Source of the DNA: Goodfellowiella coeruleoviolacea
GTDB lineage: Bacteria; Actinomycetota; Actinomycetes; Mycobacteriales; Pseudonocardiaceae
Assembly: GCF_024171785.1 (NCBI RefSeq)
Contig: NZ_JAMTCK010000022.1
Span: 1-64,000, forward strand
DNA length: 64,000 nucleotides
Direction of reading: 5' to 3'
This document shows positions 25,935-38,159 of the stretch, in pieces. The translations under genes and the position numbers were made by a program. Within the stretch, counting starts at the first letter, position 1; each line of letters opens with the position of its first letter. The notes below the pieces were generated by a model. That model did no database searches. It was not told where the DNA came from and saw nothing but the letters and a program-made list of their open reading frames with translations.

Positions 25935-27022
25935 AGTCCGGTGCCCCGGGCGAGCGCGGTCTCCACCAGGGTGGTCAGCAGCGTCGGGTAGTCCACGCCG
26001 GTGACCTCCCACATCTTCGGGTACATCGAGATCGGGGTGAATCCCGGCATGGTGTTCACCTCGTTGATGATCGGGGTGCCGTCCGGGGTGATGAAGAAGT
26101 CGACCCGGGCCAGGCCCTGGCAGTCCAGCGCGGTGAAGGCCCGCACGGCCATGTCCCGCACCCTGGCGATGGTCTCGTCGTCGAGCTTGGCCGGGATGTC
26201 GAACTCGCACACGTCGTCGAGGTACTTGGCGTCGAAGTCGTACCAGTCGACGCCCTCGCCGACGATGCGGATCTCGCCGGGCAGCGACGCCTCCACGCGC
26301 CCGTCCGGGAACTCCAGCACACCGCACTCGACCTCGCGCCCGACCGCGGCGGCCTCGATGACCACCTTGGGGTCGGTGCGCCTGGCCAGCTCGATGGCCG
26401 CGTCCAGCTGGGCCCAGTCGCTCACCTTGCTGATGCCCACCGACGAGCCGGCGCGCGCCGGCTTGACGAACACCGGCAGGCCCAGGCGGTCCCGGTCGGC
26501 CGGGGTGAGGGTCTGCTGGCCGCGCCGCAGCACCACGTAGTCGACGCCGGGCAGCCCCTCGGCGGCCAGCAGCTTCTTGGTGTACTCCTTGTCCATGGAC
26601 ACCGCGCTGGACAGCACGCCGGGCCCCACGTAGGGCAGCTCGGCCATCTCCAGCAGGCCCTGGATGGTGCCGTCCTCGCCGTAGGCGCCGTGCAGCACCG
26701 GGAAGACAACGTCCACTTCGGACAGCAGCCGGGTCTCCTCACCGGGCTGGAGGGTCACCAGCGCGCGGCTGGTCGGGTCGCCGGCCAGCACCAGCGCCTG
26801 CCCGGCGGACACCGAGGGCAGCTCGCGGTCGCGGATGGCCAGCGCGGCGGGATCGGACGAGCCGAGCACCCACGCGCCCTGGCGGGTGATGCCCACCATC
26901 ACCACGTCGAACCGCTCCCGGTCCAGATGAGCCAACACGCTGCCGGCGGAGATGCATGAGACCGCATGCTCTGTGCTGCGTCCACCGAACACCACCGCCA
27001 CCCGGGTCTTGCGCCGCGTCAT
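25928..27022 (-). CDS. ddl: D-alanine--D-alanine ligase
   Basis: 364 residues. Ddl joins two D-Ala using ATP for peptidoglycan precursors. The ATP-grasp fold shows [45 protein letters not shown] and [21 protein letters not shown]. Its ATG overlaps the TGA of the upstream MocR-type gene by four bases, so the two are expected to be coupled. The position matches Rv2981c of M. tuberculosis. Confidence 0.96.
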   Translation of the reverse strand: MTRRKTRVAVVFGGRSTEHAVSCISAGSVLAHLDRERFDVVMVGITRQGAWVLGSSDPAALAIRDRELPSVSAGQALVLAGDPTSRALVTLQPGEETRLLSEVDVVFPVLHGAYGEDGTIQGLLEMAELPYVGPGVLSSAVSMDKEYTKKLLAAEGLPGVDYVVLRRGQQTLTPADRDRLGLPVFVKPARAGSSVGISKVSDWAQLDAAIELARRTDPKVVIEAAAVGREVECGVLEFPDGRVEASLPGEIRIVGEGVDWYDFDAKYLDDVCEFDIPAKLDDETIARVRDMAVRAFTALDCQGLARVDFFITPDGTPIINEVNTMPGFTPISMYPKMWEVTGVDYPTLLTTLVETALARGTGLR

Positions 27023-28443
27023 GCGCCTGACCCTACCTGGGTGACCGACGCGGTGGCCGGATCGGCGTGCGTGGCCAGCAGCGTCACCAGTTCGGGGAGC
27101 ACCTCGGTGAACTGGGCGCGCCCGCAGCTGGCGTAGCCGATGGCCGCCCCGTGCCAGCGCGGCCGGCCGGCGTGGTGGCGGGCCAGCCCGTCCAGCCAGA
27201 GGCCGCGGTCCCGGCCGGCGGCGATCAGGTCCCGCTCGGCGCGGGCCGAGGGCACCGGCACCACCACGTGCGCGCCGGCGTCGTCGCCGAGCACCCCGAC
27301 ACCGGCGGCGGTGAGCGCGGCCACCAGCTTCTCCCGCCGCTCGGACAGTTCCCGGCGCAGCCGCCGCAGGTGCCGGCCCAGGTCGCCGTTGCGGGCCAGC
27401 TCGACCACCACCCGCTGGCCGGCCGCCGCCGGGCTGATCCCGGTGGCCTCCCGGTGCGCCATCACCTCGGCGGCCACCGCGGCGGGCGCCACCATCCAGC
27501 CGGCGCCCAGCATCGGGGTGAGGATCTTGCTGGTGGTGCCCAGGTGCACCACCACGTCCGGGGCCAGCGCGGCCAGCAGCGGCAGCGGGGCCACGTCGTA
27601 GCGGAGTTCGCCGTCGTAGTCGTCCTCGACCACCAGCCAGCCCTCGGCACGGGCCCGCTCCACCAGCGCCACCCGCCGGCTGGCCGGCATCCGCCCGCCC
27701 ATCGGGTACTGGTGCGCCGGCGAGCAGTAGACCAGCCGCACCCCGCGCGGGATCTCGTCGATCAGCAGGCCCTCCCGGTCCACCGGCACCGGCAGCACCC
27801 GCAGCCCGGCCGCCCGGAACACGCCCACCGCGCGCTGGTAGCCGGGCTCCTCCATGGCCACGGCGTCACCGGGGCGCAGCCGGGCGGCGGCCAGTTCGGC
27901 CAGTGCCGCGGTGGTGCCGCCGGTGGCCAGCACCAGGTCCTCGGTGGCCCAGCCGTGCACGGTCAGGCCGCGGTGGCGCAGCAGGTGCTCGGCCACGACC
28001 GCGCGGTACTCGGGCAGTCCGGCGCGTTCGGGTCGCAGCAGCGGCGGGCTGTCCGCCGCGGCCCGCCAGGCCCGGCGCCACGCGGCCCGGTCCAGCCCGC
28101 CGGCCCACGGCGCACCCGGCGCGAGGTCGATCACCGCCGCCTCGGTGCCCCGGCTGCGCTGCGGCCTGGGCCGGCCGCGCACCGCCTCGGGCGGCGCGGT
28201 GGTGACGTAGGTCCCGGAGCCGTGCCGGCCGGCGATCCAGCCCTCGGCGTGCAGCTGCTCGTAGGCGGCGGCGGTCACCGTGCGGCTCACCTTCAGCCGG
28301 CTGGCCAGCGCCCGGGTGGACGGCAGCCGGTCGCCGCCGCGCAGCACGCCGTCCGCGGCCGCGCCGCGCAGCGCGTCGGCCAGTTGCACGGCCAGCGGGG
28401 TGCTGGCGGTGCGGTCGAGGGTGATGGGCAGTTCGGTGGGCAT
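27019..28443 (-). CDS. MocR-type regulator overlapping ddl
   Basis: 474 residues from ATG at 28443. The GntR winged helix ([20 protein letters not shown]) is joined to an aminotransferase domain with [10 protein letters not shown] and the putative PLP Lys in GTTSKILTP. Because MocR proteins sense PLP or its amino-acid adducts, and Brevibacillus DdlR (a MocR protein) is known to control ddl, a D-alanine-related role is attractive. The ATGA overlap with ddl supports this. A PdxR-like role in B6 control is the main alternative. Confidence 0.9.
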   Translation of the reverse strand: MPTELPITLDRTASTPLAVQLADALRGAAADGVLRGGDRLPSTRALASRLKVSRTVTAAAYEQLHAEGWIAGRHGSGTYVTTAPPEAVRGRPRPQRSRGTEAAVIDLAPGAPWAGGLDRAAWRRAWRAAADSPPLLRPERAGLPEYRAVVAEHLLRHRGLTVHGWATEDLVLATGGTTAALAELAAARLRPGDAVAMEEPGYQRAVGVFRAAGLRVLPVPVDREGLLIDEIPRGVRLVYCSPAHQYPMGGRMPASRRVALVERARAEGWLVVEDDYDGELRYDVAPLPLLAALAPDVVVHLGTTSKILTPMLGAGWMVAPAAVAAEVMAHREATGISPAAAGQRVVVELARNGDLGRHLRRLRRELSERREKLVAALTAAGVGVLGDDAGAHVVVPVPSARAERDLIAAGRDRGLWLDGLARHHAGRPRWHGAAIGYASCGRAQFTEVLPELVTLLATHADPATASVTQVGSGA

Positions 28444-28495
28444 GCTGCCGGCCAGTACCACGAGTGGCCCTTCGTCGTCGCTGGTCAGTGGCGCC

Positions 28496-28696
28496 TCAAG
28501 GATGCCACCGACCAGCGGCCCCGCTCGCCCGCGCTGGCGCGCTCGGGCTGACGGCAACGGGCGAGGGTTCAACGGGAACCAACCGGACGATCGGTACACC
28601 GTCGCGGGTGATCACCACGTCCGCACCAGCCAGGGCCTGGTCCAGGAGCTGGGAAAGTCGCGCCGTCGCCTCGTCGAGGTCAACCCACCCGGCCAC
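28496..28696 (-). CDS. Orphan Phd/YefM-type antitoxin-like protein
   Basis: About 66 residues from GTG at 28696; an upstream ATG at 28765 would give 89. The core DEATARLSQLLDQAL then VVITRDGVPIVRLVPV matches the Phd/YefM fold (N-terminal dimer and DNA-binding part). No toxin gene follows: the next same-strand gene, 52 bases on, is the MocR-ddl operon. It may be a solitary regulator or a decayed toxin-antitoxin pair. Confidence 0.65.
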   Translation of the reverse strand: MAGWVDLDEATARLSQLLDQALAGADVVITRDGVPIVRLVPVEPSPVAVSPSAPARASGAAGRWHP

Positions 28697-28824
28697 GGCA
28701 CCAGGATCGCGCCCTGCCGTGTTCAGGTCTACCGCCCTGGTCCGCCAAACGATGCAAAGTGGCATTCTCGTTTTGTCTGTAATTGGTACTCCACCGAGGC
28801 CACTTCACCGTTCATGCTGGTCAC

Positions 28825-29487
28825 ATGAGCCGACCAGACCTCTCTCCGACCGAGCGCAGCACGGTTGCGCGGGGTCGGCACCGCGCCGTCACCGACCGGG
28901 CCGTGCTGGACTCCGTGCTGGACGCCGGCCTGATCTGCCACCTGGCCGTGGTCGTCGACGGCGCGCCCGTGGTGCTGCCCACCGGCTACGGCCGCGACGG
29001 CGACACGCTCTACCTGCACGGGTCCACCGGCGCGCGCAGCCTGCGGCTGCTGGCCGACGGCGTGCCCGGGTGCGTGTCGGTGACCCTGCTCGACGGCGTG
29101 GTCTACGCCCGGTCGGCCTTCCACCACAGCGTCAACTACCGGTCGGCGGTGATCCACGGGCAGCTGGTGCCGGTCACCGACGAGGCGGCCAAGCTGCACG
29201 GCCTGCGGGTGCTCACCGAGCACCTGGCGCCCGGCTCGTGGCAGCGGACCCGCCAGCCCGACCGGCGGGAGCTGGCCGCGACCATGCTGCTGGCGCTGGA
29301 CCTGACCGAGGCGTCGGTGAAGGTGCGCGCCGAGGGACCGGTCGACGACGAGCAGGACCTGGACGCCCCGGTGTGGGCGGGGGTGCTGCCACTGCGCCGG
29401 GTGTGGGGCGAGCCGCGACCGTGCGCCAACCTGGCGGACGGCATCCCGGTTCCGCTGGAGGTGGCCGAACGCGACCAGCCGGGCTGA
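28825..29487 (+). CDS. Pyridoxamine 5'-phosphate oxidase-like flavin split-barrel protein
   Basis: 220 residues from ATG at 28825. The sequence ICHLAVVVDGAPVVLPTGYG, then LYLHGSTGARSLRLLADG, and FHHSVNYRSAVIHG match the PPOX-class (NimA/HugZ-like) FMN- or F420-binding barrel. It is divergent from the Phd-like gene and close to a MocR gene. MocR genes often neighbour such proteins, so it may be one of the regulator's targets. Confidence 0.85.
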   Translation: MSRPDLSPTERSTVARGRHRAVTDRAVLDSVLDAGLICHLAVVVDGAPVVLPTGYGRDGDTLYLHGSTGARSLRLLADGVPGCVSVTLLDGVVYARSAFHHSVNYRSAVIHGQLVPVTDEAAKLHGLRVLTEHLAPGSWQRTRQPDRRELAATMLLALDLTEASVKVRAEGPVDDEQDLDAPVWAGVLPLRRVWGEPRPCANLADGIPVPLEVAERDQPG

Positions 29488-29503
29488 CCCGCGGCCGCGC
29501 GGT

Positions 29504-29986
29504 TCAGTCGGCCCGCCGCGGACCGGACAGCGGGTCGAACCGGTACCGGACCAGCGTGCGCGGCGCGGCGCGGTAGACGTGCACGGTGACCGCCGGGTCA
29601 ACGCCGTTGTTGTGCACCTGGTGCACATAGCCGGGGCCGAACACGCGGGACTGGCCGGTGCGCAGCTCGTGCCACAGCTGCACCGGTTCCCCGGTGGGGC
29701 GCCGCCGGGTGACCGACTCGGTGAGCGTGCCGGTGACCACGGTGAACGCGCCGAAGGCGGCGCCGTGGTCGTGCAGGTCGGTGTGCTGGCCGGGCAGCCA
29801 GCTCAGCAGCCAGACCTCCTGGTCGTCGGTCCGGTCGAGCAGCCGGGACCAGCGCTGGTCCGGGTCGTAGCGCAGCAGGTGCCGCCAGCTGTCCCGGTTG
29901 GTCGCGTAGTCCAGGGCGACGCGGACCGGGTGCGCGGCGGTGGGGTTGGCGGGCAGGGCGACGGTGTTGGCCGGGACGGCGAACAT
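29504..29986 (-). CDS. Cysteine dioxygenase family protein
   Basis: 160 residues from ATG at 29986 (gagga upstream). The cupin iron-site residues are in HTDLHDHGAAFGAFTVVTG and GYVHQVHN. The family oxidises cysteine to cysteine sulfinate; related thiol dioxygenases use 3-mercaptopropionate. A cysteine-type leader ORF 69 bases upstream supports a thiol substrate. Confidence 0.9.
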   Translation of the reverse strand: MFAVPANTVALPANPTAAHPVRVALDYATNRDSWRHLLRYDPDQRWSRLLDRTDDQEVWLLSWLPGQHTDLHDHGAAFGAFTVVTGTLTESVTRRRPTGEPVQLWHELRTGQSRVFGPGYVHQVHNNGVDPAVTVHVYRAAPRTLVRYRFDPLSGPRRAD

Positions 29987-30022
29987 GGGTGTGTCCTCAG
30001 TGGTCGTCAGGCGATCGACAAC

Positions 30023-30039
30023 GGCCGGCGCGGCCGGCC
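30023..30039 (-). promoter_or_regulatory. GC hairpin between leader ORF and cysteine dioxygenase
   Basis: A six-base-pair GGCCGG/CCGGCC stem with a 5-base loop lies 16 bases beyond the leader-peptide stop and 36 bases before the dioxygenase start. It could take part in leader-dependent control of transcription or translation. Inference only. Confidence 0.4.
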
Positions 30040-30054
30040 GGGCATTGGGTTGGA

Positions 30055-30120
30055 TCACCGGACAGGACACAGCGCGCTGGCGACCCGGCGGAGGTCGATG
30101 TGACCCCGTCGACCGGTCAT
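30055..30120 (-). CDS. Cysteine-type leader peptide, 21 residues
   Basis: A short ATG frame starts MTGRRGHIDLRRV and ends ASALCPVR before TGA, 69 bases upstream of the cysteine dioxygenase start. The pattern basic-H-[IV]-D-L-x-R-V-x-S-x-L-C matches small leader peptides I recall in front of actinobacterial sulfur and cysteine genes. There, the late Cys codon lets ribosome stalling report cysteinyl-tRNA levels. No clear ribosome site is seen. Confidence 0.65.
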   Translation of the reverse strand: MTGRRGHIDLRRVASALCPVR

Positions 30121-30224
30121 GGCGCGCAACAACATGGCAGGAATCGAAGCACCCCGGGCCGGGACGGTCAACGCGTCCCAGCCCGTGAACACCGGAACAA
30201 CCCCATCGGGTGGCCGGGTTCGGG

Positions 30225-31376
30225 TCAACCGGTGGACAGCGCCGCGGCCAGCGCGACGCGCACGTCGGCCACCAGGTCGTCGGTGTCCTCGCAGCCGGCG
30301 GACAGCCGGACGAGACCGGCCGGCACCGGGTCACCCCACTGGGCGCGACGGTCCACTGTGGTGTGCAGACCGCCGAAACTGGTGGCGGACGCGAGAAGCC
30401 GGCTCGCCGAGGTGAACGCGGACACCGCGGCCACCGACGGCAGCTCGAAGCACAGCACCCCGCCGAAGCGGCGCATCTGCCTGGCGGCCACCGGGTGCGC
30501 CGGGTCCCCGGGCGCGCCCGGCCAGCGCACCCCGCGCACGCCCGGGTGCTCGGCCAGCACCCGGTGCAGCGCGGCGGCGTTGCGGGCCTGGCGTTCCAGC
30601 CGCAGGTCCAGGGTGCCCAGGCCGCGGTGGGCCAGCCACACCTCGAACGGCCCCGGGATGGCGCCGGACTCGGTGCGCGCGGCCCGCAACCGGTCGGCCA
30701 ACTCGGCGTCGGCGGTGCTGACGTGACCGAGCACCACGTCGCTGTGCCCGGCCAGCGCCTTGGTGTCACTGGCCAGACTCACGTCCGCGCCCAGCCGCAG
30801 CGGCTGCTGGCCCAGCGGGGTCGCCGTGGTGTTGTCCACCGCCACCAACGCGCCGTGCGCGTGCGCGCGGGCGGCGATCGCGGCGATGTCGCAGACGTCC
30901 ATGCCCGGATTGGACGGTGTCTCCAGCAGCACCAGCCGGGCGCCGGCCAGCACCTCCGCCGACCACTCCCCCGGCGTTGGCACCTCGCGCACGTCCAGGT
31001 CCAGCGCGCTCATCCCGCTGGCGATGTGCTTGCGCGCCAGGTAGTAGCCGTCCGACGGGAGCACCACGGTGTCGCCGGGCCGCAGCACCAGCCTGGCCAG
31101 CGTGGCGATGGCGGACATGCCCGACGGGAACAGCACGCAGTGGCCGCCGTCCAGTTCGCCGATGGCGGTTTCCAGCGCCCGCCAGGTGGGGTTGGCCGCC
31201 CGTCCGTAGAAGTCCTCGGGGATGTCACCGTCCACACCGAGGTGGTAGGTGGCGGCCAGCACCGGCCCGGCCCGGAACGGCATGCCCGCCGCCGGGGTCG
31301 GCTCGCCCGCGTGCACGCACCGGGTGCCGTCGCCCCACTGGACGTGCTCCGCGCCGCCGGTCTCGTTCGCTGTCAT
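30225..31376 (-). CDS. Cystathionine gamma-lyase/synthase family PLP enzyme
   Basis: 383 residues from ATG at 31376. Fold-type-I Cys/Met-metabolism enzyme with [33 protein letters not shown] and the PLP Lys in [11 protein letters not shown]. It could act in transsulfuration (cystathionine gamma-lyase or synthase). The first bases overlap the gpsA stop (ATGA), so it is part of the plsC-gpsA operon. The cysteine dioxygenase downstream makes a sulfur link plausible. Confidence 0.9.
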   Translation of the reverse strand: MTANETGGAEHVQWGDGTRCVHAGEPTPAAGMPFRAGPVLAATYHLGVDGDIPEDFYGRAANPTWRALETAIGELDGGHCVLFPSGMSAIATLARLVLRPGDTVVLPSDGYYLARKHIASGMSALDLDVREVPTPGEWSAEVLAGARLVLLETPSNPGMDVCDIAAIAARAHAHGALVAVDNTTATPLGQQPLRLGADVSLASDTKALAGHSDVVLGHVSTADAELADRLRAARTESGAIPGPFEVWLAHRGLGTLDLRLERQARNAAALHRVLAEHPGVRGVRWPGAPGDPAHPVAARQMRRFGGVLCFELPSVAAVSAFTSASRLLASATSFGGLHTTVDRRAQWGDPVPAGLVRLSAGCEDTDDLVADVRVALAAALSTG

Positions 31377-32416
31377 GACCACTCCGCCTTGGGTTTGCGG
31401 CCCAGCAGCCGGGCCGTGACGTCCTGTGGGCTCAGCCCCTCGTGGCACACCTGGTGCACGCCGTCGGTGATGGGCATGTCCACCCCGTGCCGGCGGCCCA
31501 GTTCCCGGATGGACGTGCACGACTTCACGCCCTCGGCGACCTGTCCGTGCGCGGCCTGCTGTGCCTGGTGCATGCTCTCACCCCGACCGAGGCGTTCGCC
31601 GAAGCTGCGGTTGCGCGACAGCGGGGACGCGCACGTGGCCACCAGGTCGCCCATGCCGGCCAGGCCGGCGAAGGTCATCGGGTCGGCGCCCAGCGCCGTG
31701 CCCAGCCGGGCCATCTCGGCCAGTCCCCGGGTGATCAGGGTGGCCATGGTGTTGTCGCCGAAGCCGAGCCCGGCGGCCATGCCGCAGGCGAGCGCGATCA
31801 CGTTCTTGCACGCGCCGCCCAGCTCGCAGCCGACGACGTCGGTGTTGGTGTAGGGCCGGAAGTAGCCGGTGGAGCAGGCGTGCTGCAGGGCGACGGCGCG
31901 CTCGTGGTCGGCGCACGCGATGACCGTGGCGGTCGGCTGCTCCCGCGCGATCTCCTTGGCCAGGTTGGGGCCGGACACCACGGCGACCCGGTTCTGGTCG
32001 ACCTCGGCGACCTCGCTGACCACCTCGCTCATCCGCTTGAGCGTGCCCAGTTCCACGCCCTTGGCCAGGCTGACCAGGGTGGCCGAGGCGGGCAGCAGGT
32101 TCCGCCACGCGGCCAGGTTGTCCCGCAGGGTCTGGCTGGGCACGGCGAGCACCACGGCCTGCGCGCCGCGCACGGCGACCGCCGCGTCGGCGGTGGCGGT
32201 CAGGTTCTCCGGCAGGCGCACGCCCGGCAGGTAGTCGGGGTTGGCGTGCCGCTGGCGCACGGTGTCGGCCACCTCGGCGCGCCTGGCCCACAGCACCACG
32301 TCGCGGCCGGCGTCGGCGAGCACCTTGGCGAAGGCCGTGCCCCACGAGCCGGCGCCGAGCACGGCCACCCGGCGCACCTCCTCGGCGACCCCGGCCAGCA
32401 CTGGTTCACCGGTCAT
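31373..32416 (-). CDS. gpsA: NAD(P)-dependent glycerol-3-phosphate dehydrogenase
   Basis: 347 residues. GpsA makes sn-glycerol-3-phosphate from dihydroxyacetone phosphate, the backbone for phospholipids. Rossmann motif [16 protein letters not shown], then [21 protein letters not shown] and the catalytic-Lys region [12 protein letters not shown]. It shares one base with the plsC stop (TGATG) and overlaps the next gene, so the three are tightly coupled. Confidence 0.96.
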   Translation of the reverse strand: MTGEPVLAGVAEEVRRVAVLGAGSWGTAFAKVLADAGRDVVLWARRAEVADTVRQRHANPDYLPGVRLPENLTATADAAVAVRGAQAVVLAVPSQTLRDNLAAWRNLLPASATLVSLAKGVELGTLKRMSEVVSEVAEVDQNRVAVVSGPNLAKEIAREQPTATVIACADHERAVALQHACSTGYFRPYTNTDVVGCELGGACKNVIALACGMAAGLGFGDNTMATLITRGLAEMARLGTALGADPMTFAGLAGMGDLVATCASPLSRNRSFGERLGRGESMHQAQQAAHGQVAEGVKSCTSIRELGRRHGVDMPITDGVHQVCHEGLSPQDVTARLLGRKPKAEWS

Positions 32417-33327
32417 CAGTGGCTCGCTTCCCCTGCTGGCGTGCTGTCCTGCCCCGAGCCGTGCACGGGCGCGGCGCTGTCGTTCACCGGACCGGCGCTG
32501 TCGCCCGCTGGCGTGGCGTCCCGCCCAGAACCGTGCACGGGCTCGGCGCCGTGCCCCGGACCGGCACTGTCCACTTCGGAGCTTTCCGGGGCGCCGGCCG
32601 GGCCGCCACCGGTCTCGGCCGCCGCGGCGGGCGGCGTGCCGTGCGGCTGGTCCGGTGCCGGCTCGTTCCTGATCTCGGCGAGCATCTCGGTGACCCGGCC
32701 CATCAGCAGCGAGGTGACCTCGCGGAGCACCGTGGCGGTCTGCCGCTGGCCCCGGTAGGCGGACAGGTCGACCGGCTCACCCACCCGGATCCACACGGTC
32801 TTGCGCGGGAACGGCCGGAACTTCTTGGTGTAGTGGTCGTAGATGTCCCTGGTGCCCCAGCGGGCGACCGGGATCACCGGCACGTCGTTGTCCAGGGCCA
32901 GTCGGGCCACGCCGGTGCGCGCGTGCATCGGCCAGCCGTTCGGGTCCTTGGTGATGGTGCCCTCGGCGTAGATCACCACGAGCTTGCCGTCGCGCAGCGC
33001 CTGGTGGGCCGCGCGCAGGCTCTGCTTGGCGTCGGCGCTGCCCCGGTAGACCGGGATCTGCCCGGCGCCGACGAGCACCCGCCGGACGAACGGGATGTTC
33101 CACAGGCTGTGCTTGGCCAGGAACCTCGGCACCCGCCGCTGCTGGTGCACGAACACCGCGTCGTAGGGGATGTCCAGGTGGGACGTGTGGTTGAGCACCA
33201 GGATGGCCGGGCCCTGCCGGGGTATCCGCTCGCCGTGCGACACCTCGCGGCGGGCGAGCATTCCGGTGAGCGGATAGAACACCGCCGCGGCGAGTCCCAC
33301 CCAGAAGCCGCCCTTCTCCCTGCCCAC
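32416..33327 (-). CDS. plsC: 1-acyl-glycerol-3-phosphate acyltransferase
   Basis: 303 residues from GTG at 33327 (aagggga upstream). The acyltransferase motifs are NHTSHLD (H-x4-D) and YAEGTITKD. It transfers an acyl chain to lysophosphatidate, the step after gpsA makes glycerol-3-phosphate. The last ~80 residues are a low-complexity tail with an imperfect duplication around PVHGSG-x-D-[AS]-TPAG, not part of the catalytic fold. Confidence 0.93.
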   Translation of the reverse strand: MGREKGGFWVGLAAAVFYPLTGMLARREVSHGERIPRQGPAILVLNHTSHLDIPYDAVFVHQQRRVPRFLAKHSLWNIPFVRRVLVGAGQIPVYRGSADAKQSLRAAHQALRDGKLVVIYAEGTITKDPNGWPMHARTGVARLALDNDVPVIPVARWGTRDIYDHYTKKFRPFPRKTVWIRVGEPVDLSAYRGQRQTATVLREVTSLLMGRVTEMLAEIRNEPAPDQPHGTPPAAAAETGGGPAGAPESSEVDSAGPGHGAEPVHGSGRDATPAGDSAGPVNDSAAPVHGSGQDSTPAGEASH

Positions 33328-33543
33328 TGGCCATCCCCTTCTTTCGCTCACGTCGTTCGTTCCGCCCGGCTGCGCGGGGGCCGGGTGGCGCAGAGTTTCC
33401 CCGACCCGGGCTGGCCAGGTCCAGCGCGGCACCCGGTCAGCGCGCCGCGCCCGGGAACGCGCCACGCCGCGACGCGCGCCGAACACCGCGCCGAGGCCCA
33501 CCCCGTGGCCACGGCATCCGGCGGGATCAGCGAGGATGGAGGC

Positions 33544-34197
33544 GTGCACCGCGCAGTGGACCTGGTGGTCCCGGTCAAGACGCTGGACCGGGCCAAGACA
33601 CGGCTGTTCGGCGCCGCCGACGGCGGTGTCGGCGACCGGCACGCGCACAGTGCCCTGGTGCTCGCCCTGGCCGCGGACACGGTCAGCGCGGCCACGGCCG
33701 CCGAGGGGGTGGGCCGCGTGCTGGTGGTCTCCTCCGATCCGGACGTGGCCGCGACCCTGGGGGCGCTGGGCGTGGAGGTCGCGCCAGAAGGGCCGGAACC
33801 GGGGCTGAACGCGGCGCTGCGGCACGGAGCCCGGCTGCTGCGGGCGAGCAACCCCGACGGCGTGGTGGGCGCGCTGCAGGCCGACCTGCCCGCGTTACGC
33901 CCTGCCGAGTTGGCCGCCGCACTGGCCGGGGCGGCGGGGCGCCGGGCGTTCTGCCCGGACCGCCAGGGCACCGGCACCACCCTGCTGCTGTCCGCGCCGG
34001 GCGGGGACCTGGCCCCCCGGTTCGGGGTGGGGTCGGCCCAGGCGCACGCCGGTGACGCGGTCACCCTGCTCGGCCCGTGGCCGTCGCTGCGCTGCGATGT
34101 GGACACCGCCGAGGACCTGGTCATGGCCCGGAATCTCGGGCTGGGCCGGCGCACGGCCACGGTGCTGGGTGTGTCGTGCGCGCCCTGCGCGTCGTAG
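33544..34197 (+). CDS. cofC: 2-phospho-L-lactate (or phosphoenolpyruvate) guanylyltransferase, F420 pathway
   Basis: 217 residues from GTG at 33544. Begins [19 protein letters not shown], the nucleotidyltransferase start typical of CofC/FbiD, with [12 protein letters not shown] at the metal site. It activates phosphoenolpyruvate (mycobacterial FbiD) or 2-phospholactate with GTP in coenzyme F420 synthesis. The place beside gpsA and ppk equals Rv2983. Confidence 0.93.
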   Translation: MHRAVDLVVPVKTLDRAKTRLFGAADGGVGDRHAHSALVLALAADTVSAATAAEGVGRVLVVSSDPDVAATLGALGVEVAPEGPEPGLNAALRHGARLLRASNPDGVVGALQADLPALRPAELAAALAGAAGRRAFCPDRQGTGTTLLLSAPGGDLAPRFGVGSAQAHAGDAVTLLGPWPSLRCDVDTAEDLVMARNLGLGRRTATVLGVSCAPCAS

Positions 34198-34206
34198 GGT
34201 CTTCCC

Positions 34207-34437
34207 GTGTCCACCCCGCCCGAGCAGATCCCCGAGCACGCCGCGGAACAGGCCACCGTGTACCGGGTGGCCGACGACGGCTCGGTCACCGTGCTGCGCG
34301 ATGACGGCCTGCTGGTCGACGCCGACGCGGCCGCGGTCGCCGAGGGCGGTTGGCGGCTGCTGCGGCCGGGCCAGCGGGTGGCGGTGCACCGGGACGGTCA
34401 CGGACGCGTCACCGCGGTGCGTCCGCCTGCCGGCTGA
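34207..34437 (+). CDS. Small cold-shock-like (OB-fold) protein
   Basis: 76 residues. The core [20 protein letters not shown] and [20 protein letters not shown] resembles short actinobacterial proteins related to cold-shock domains. The aromatic RNA-binding motifs of true Csp proteins are not seen. GTG start, nine bases after cofC, so probably co-transcribed. Function unknown. Confidence 0.65.
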   Translation: MSTPPEQIPEHAAEQATVYRVADDGSVTVLRDDGLLVDADAAAVAEGGWRLLRPGQRVAVHRDGHGRVTAVRPPAG

Positions 34438-34615
34438 GTCGGGAGAACCAGCGTCGGGCCGCGCGCCCAGCGCGGCGGGTTTTCCTTCCGGTGCCGGGAA
34501 AACCGGTCACGGGCAGTGGGCGGTATCACGTTTGGTCCACCGGTGTTCATCCGGTTTTGCCTGGTTGTATCCCGTGGTCAGGGTGCTGGTCAGGGAACTG
34601 GGGGACAATGACTGG

Positions 34616-36982
<2,367 letters not shown>

Positions 36983-37043
36983 GTGCGGGCTGCTGGCCAC
37001 GACCCCGACCGGTGACAAGGCAGGCATCGACAGGCCAGGAACC

Positions 37044-38030
37044 ATGAACGCCAAATCCACACCGTCCACCGTCCCCGACAAGCACGTGGTCTCGGCCGCG
37101 GGCGCCGTGCTGTGGCGCGAGCGCCCCACCGGCCGGGAAGTCGCCGTGGTGCACCGACCCCGCTACGACGACTGGTCACTGCCCAAGGGCAAGGTCGACC
37201 CCGGGGAGACCGTGCCGGCCGCGGCCGTGCGGGAGGTCGTGGAGGAGACCGGCTTCCAGCCCGTGCTGGGCCGGTTCCTCCGCCAGATCCGCTATCCGCT
37301 GCCCAAGCGGAACGGGCGTGCCACCAAGACCGTGGACTACTTCAGCGCCGAGGCGGTCAGCGGCGAGTTCACCGCCAACGACGAGGTCGACCAGCTGTGC
37401 TGGTTATCCGCAGACCGCGCTGCGGACCTGGTGAGCTACCCGGACGACCGCGAGGTGCTGCGCGTGTTCGCGGCGGCACCGGCCAGGCTGACCACGCTGC
37501 TGCTGGTGCGCCACGCCAAGGCCGGCAAGCGGGACTGCTGGCCCGGTGACGACGACCAGCGCCCGCTCAGCCCGGCCGGCGCCAGGCAGGCCGAGGCACT
37601 GCGCGCGCTGCTGCCGCTGTTCGGAGTGGACCGTCTGCACGCCGCACCCCGGCTGCGCTGCGCGCAGACGGTGCGGGGAGCAGCCGACGACCTGGGCGTG
37701 GCCATCACCGACGAGCCGCTGCTGACCGAGGAGGCCTACTGGCCCGACCCGGACGCGGGCGTGGCGCGGCTGCGCGAGATCGCCGCTGCGGGCGGGGTCC
37801 CGGCCGTGTGCAGTCAGGGCAAGGTGATTCCCGACCTGGTGGCCCGGCTGGCCGAGCGGACCCCGCTGGCCGCTCGACTGGCCCCGGACGCGGTGAAGAG
37901 CAAGAAGGGCAGCGTCTGGCTGTTGTCCTTCGCCTCGGCCGACGAGGCCGGGTTCCACCACGGGGAACTGGTGGACGCGCACTACCTGCCCAGCCCGCTG
38001 CCACCGCCGGGCGGGTCCGCCACGTCCTGA
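37044..38030 (+). CDS. mutT1: MutT1-type Nudix hydrolase with histidine phosphatase domain
   Basis: 328 residues. The Nudix box GKVDPGETVPAAAVREVVEE lies at ~50-75; the C-terminal histidine phosphatase begins LLVRHAKAGKRDCW (RH motif). The M. tuberculosis homologue (Rv2985) cleans 8-oxo-(d)GTP and diadenosine polyphosphates. It follows ppk as in mycobacteria. Confidence 0.94.
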   Translation: MNAKSTPSTVPDKHVVSAAGAVLWRERPTGREVAVVHRPRYDDWSLPKGKVDPGETVPAAAVREVVEETGFQPVLGRFLRQIRYPLPKRNGRATKTVDYFSAEAVSGEFTANDEVDQLCWLSADRAADLVSYPDDREVLRVFAAAPARLTTLLLVRHAKAGKRDCWPGDDDQRPLSPAGARQAEALRALLPLFGVDRLHAAPRLRCAQTVRGAADDLGVAITDEPLLTEEAYWPDPDAGVARLREIAAAGGVPAVCSQGKVIPDLVARLAERTPLAARLAPDAVKSKKGSVWLLSFASADEAGFHHGELVDAHYLPSPLPPPGGSATS

Positions 38031-38051
38031 GTCGAGCGTCACGCAGGCGCA

Positions 38052-38092
38052 GACGAGCCCCGAAGCGCCGTAGGTCGCGCTCGGGGCTCGTC
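38052..38092. terminator. Bidirectional terminator between mutT1 and hupB
   Basis: Arms 38052-38063 and 38081-38092 give a perfect 12-base-pair stem (gacgagccccga), with a further short inner GCG/CGC pairing. It lies between convergent stops. Confidence 0.8.
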
Positions 38093-38159
38093 CGCATTCA
38101 GTTGCCCACAACCAGGGCCGGTGGCGGGTTCGGCGAACCGCGAAACCCGCCTGACGCGT

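Noticed and set aside
28496-28765. Complete type II toxin-antitoxin module
   Set aside because: Only the antitoxin-like gene is present; neither neighbour encodes a recognisable toxin.
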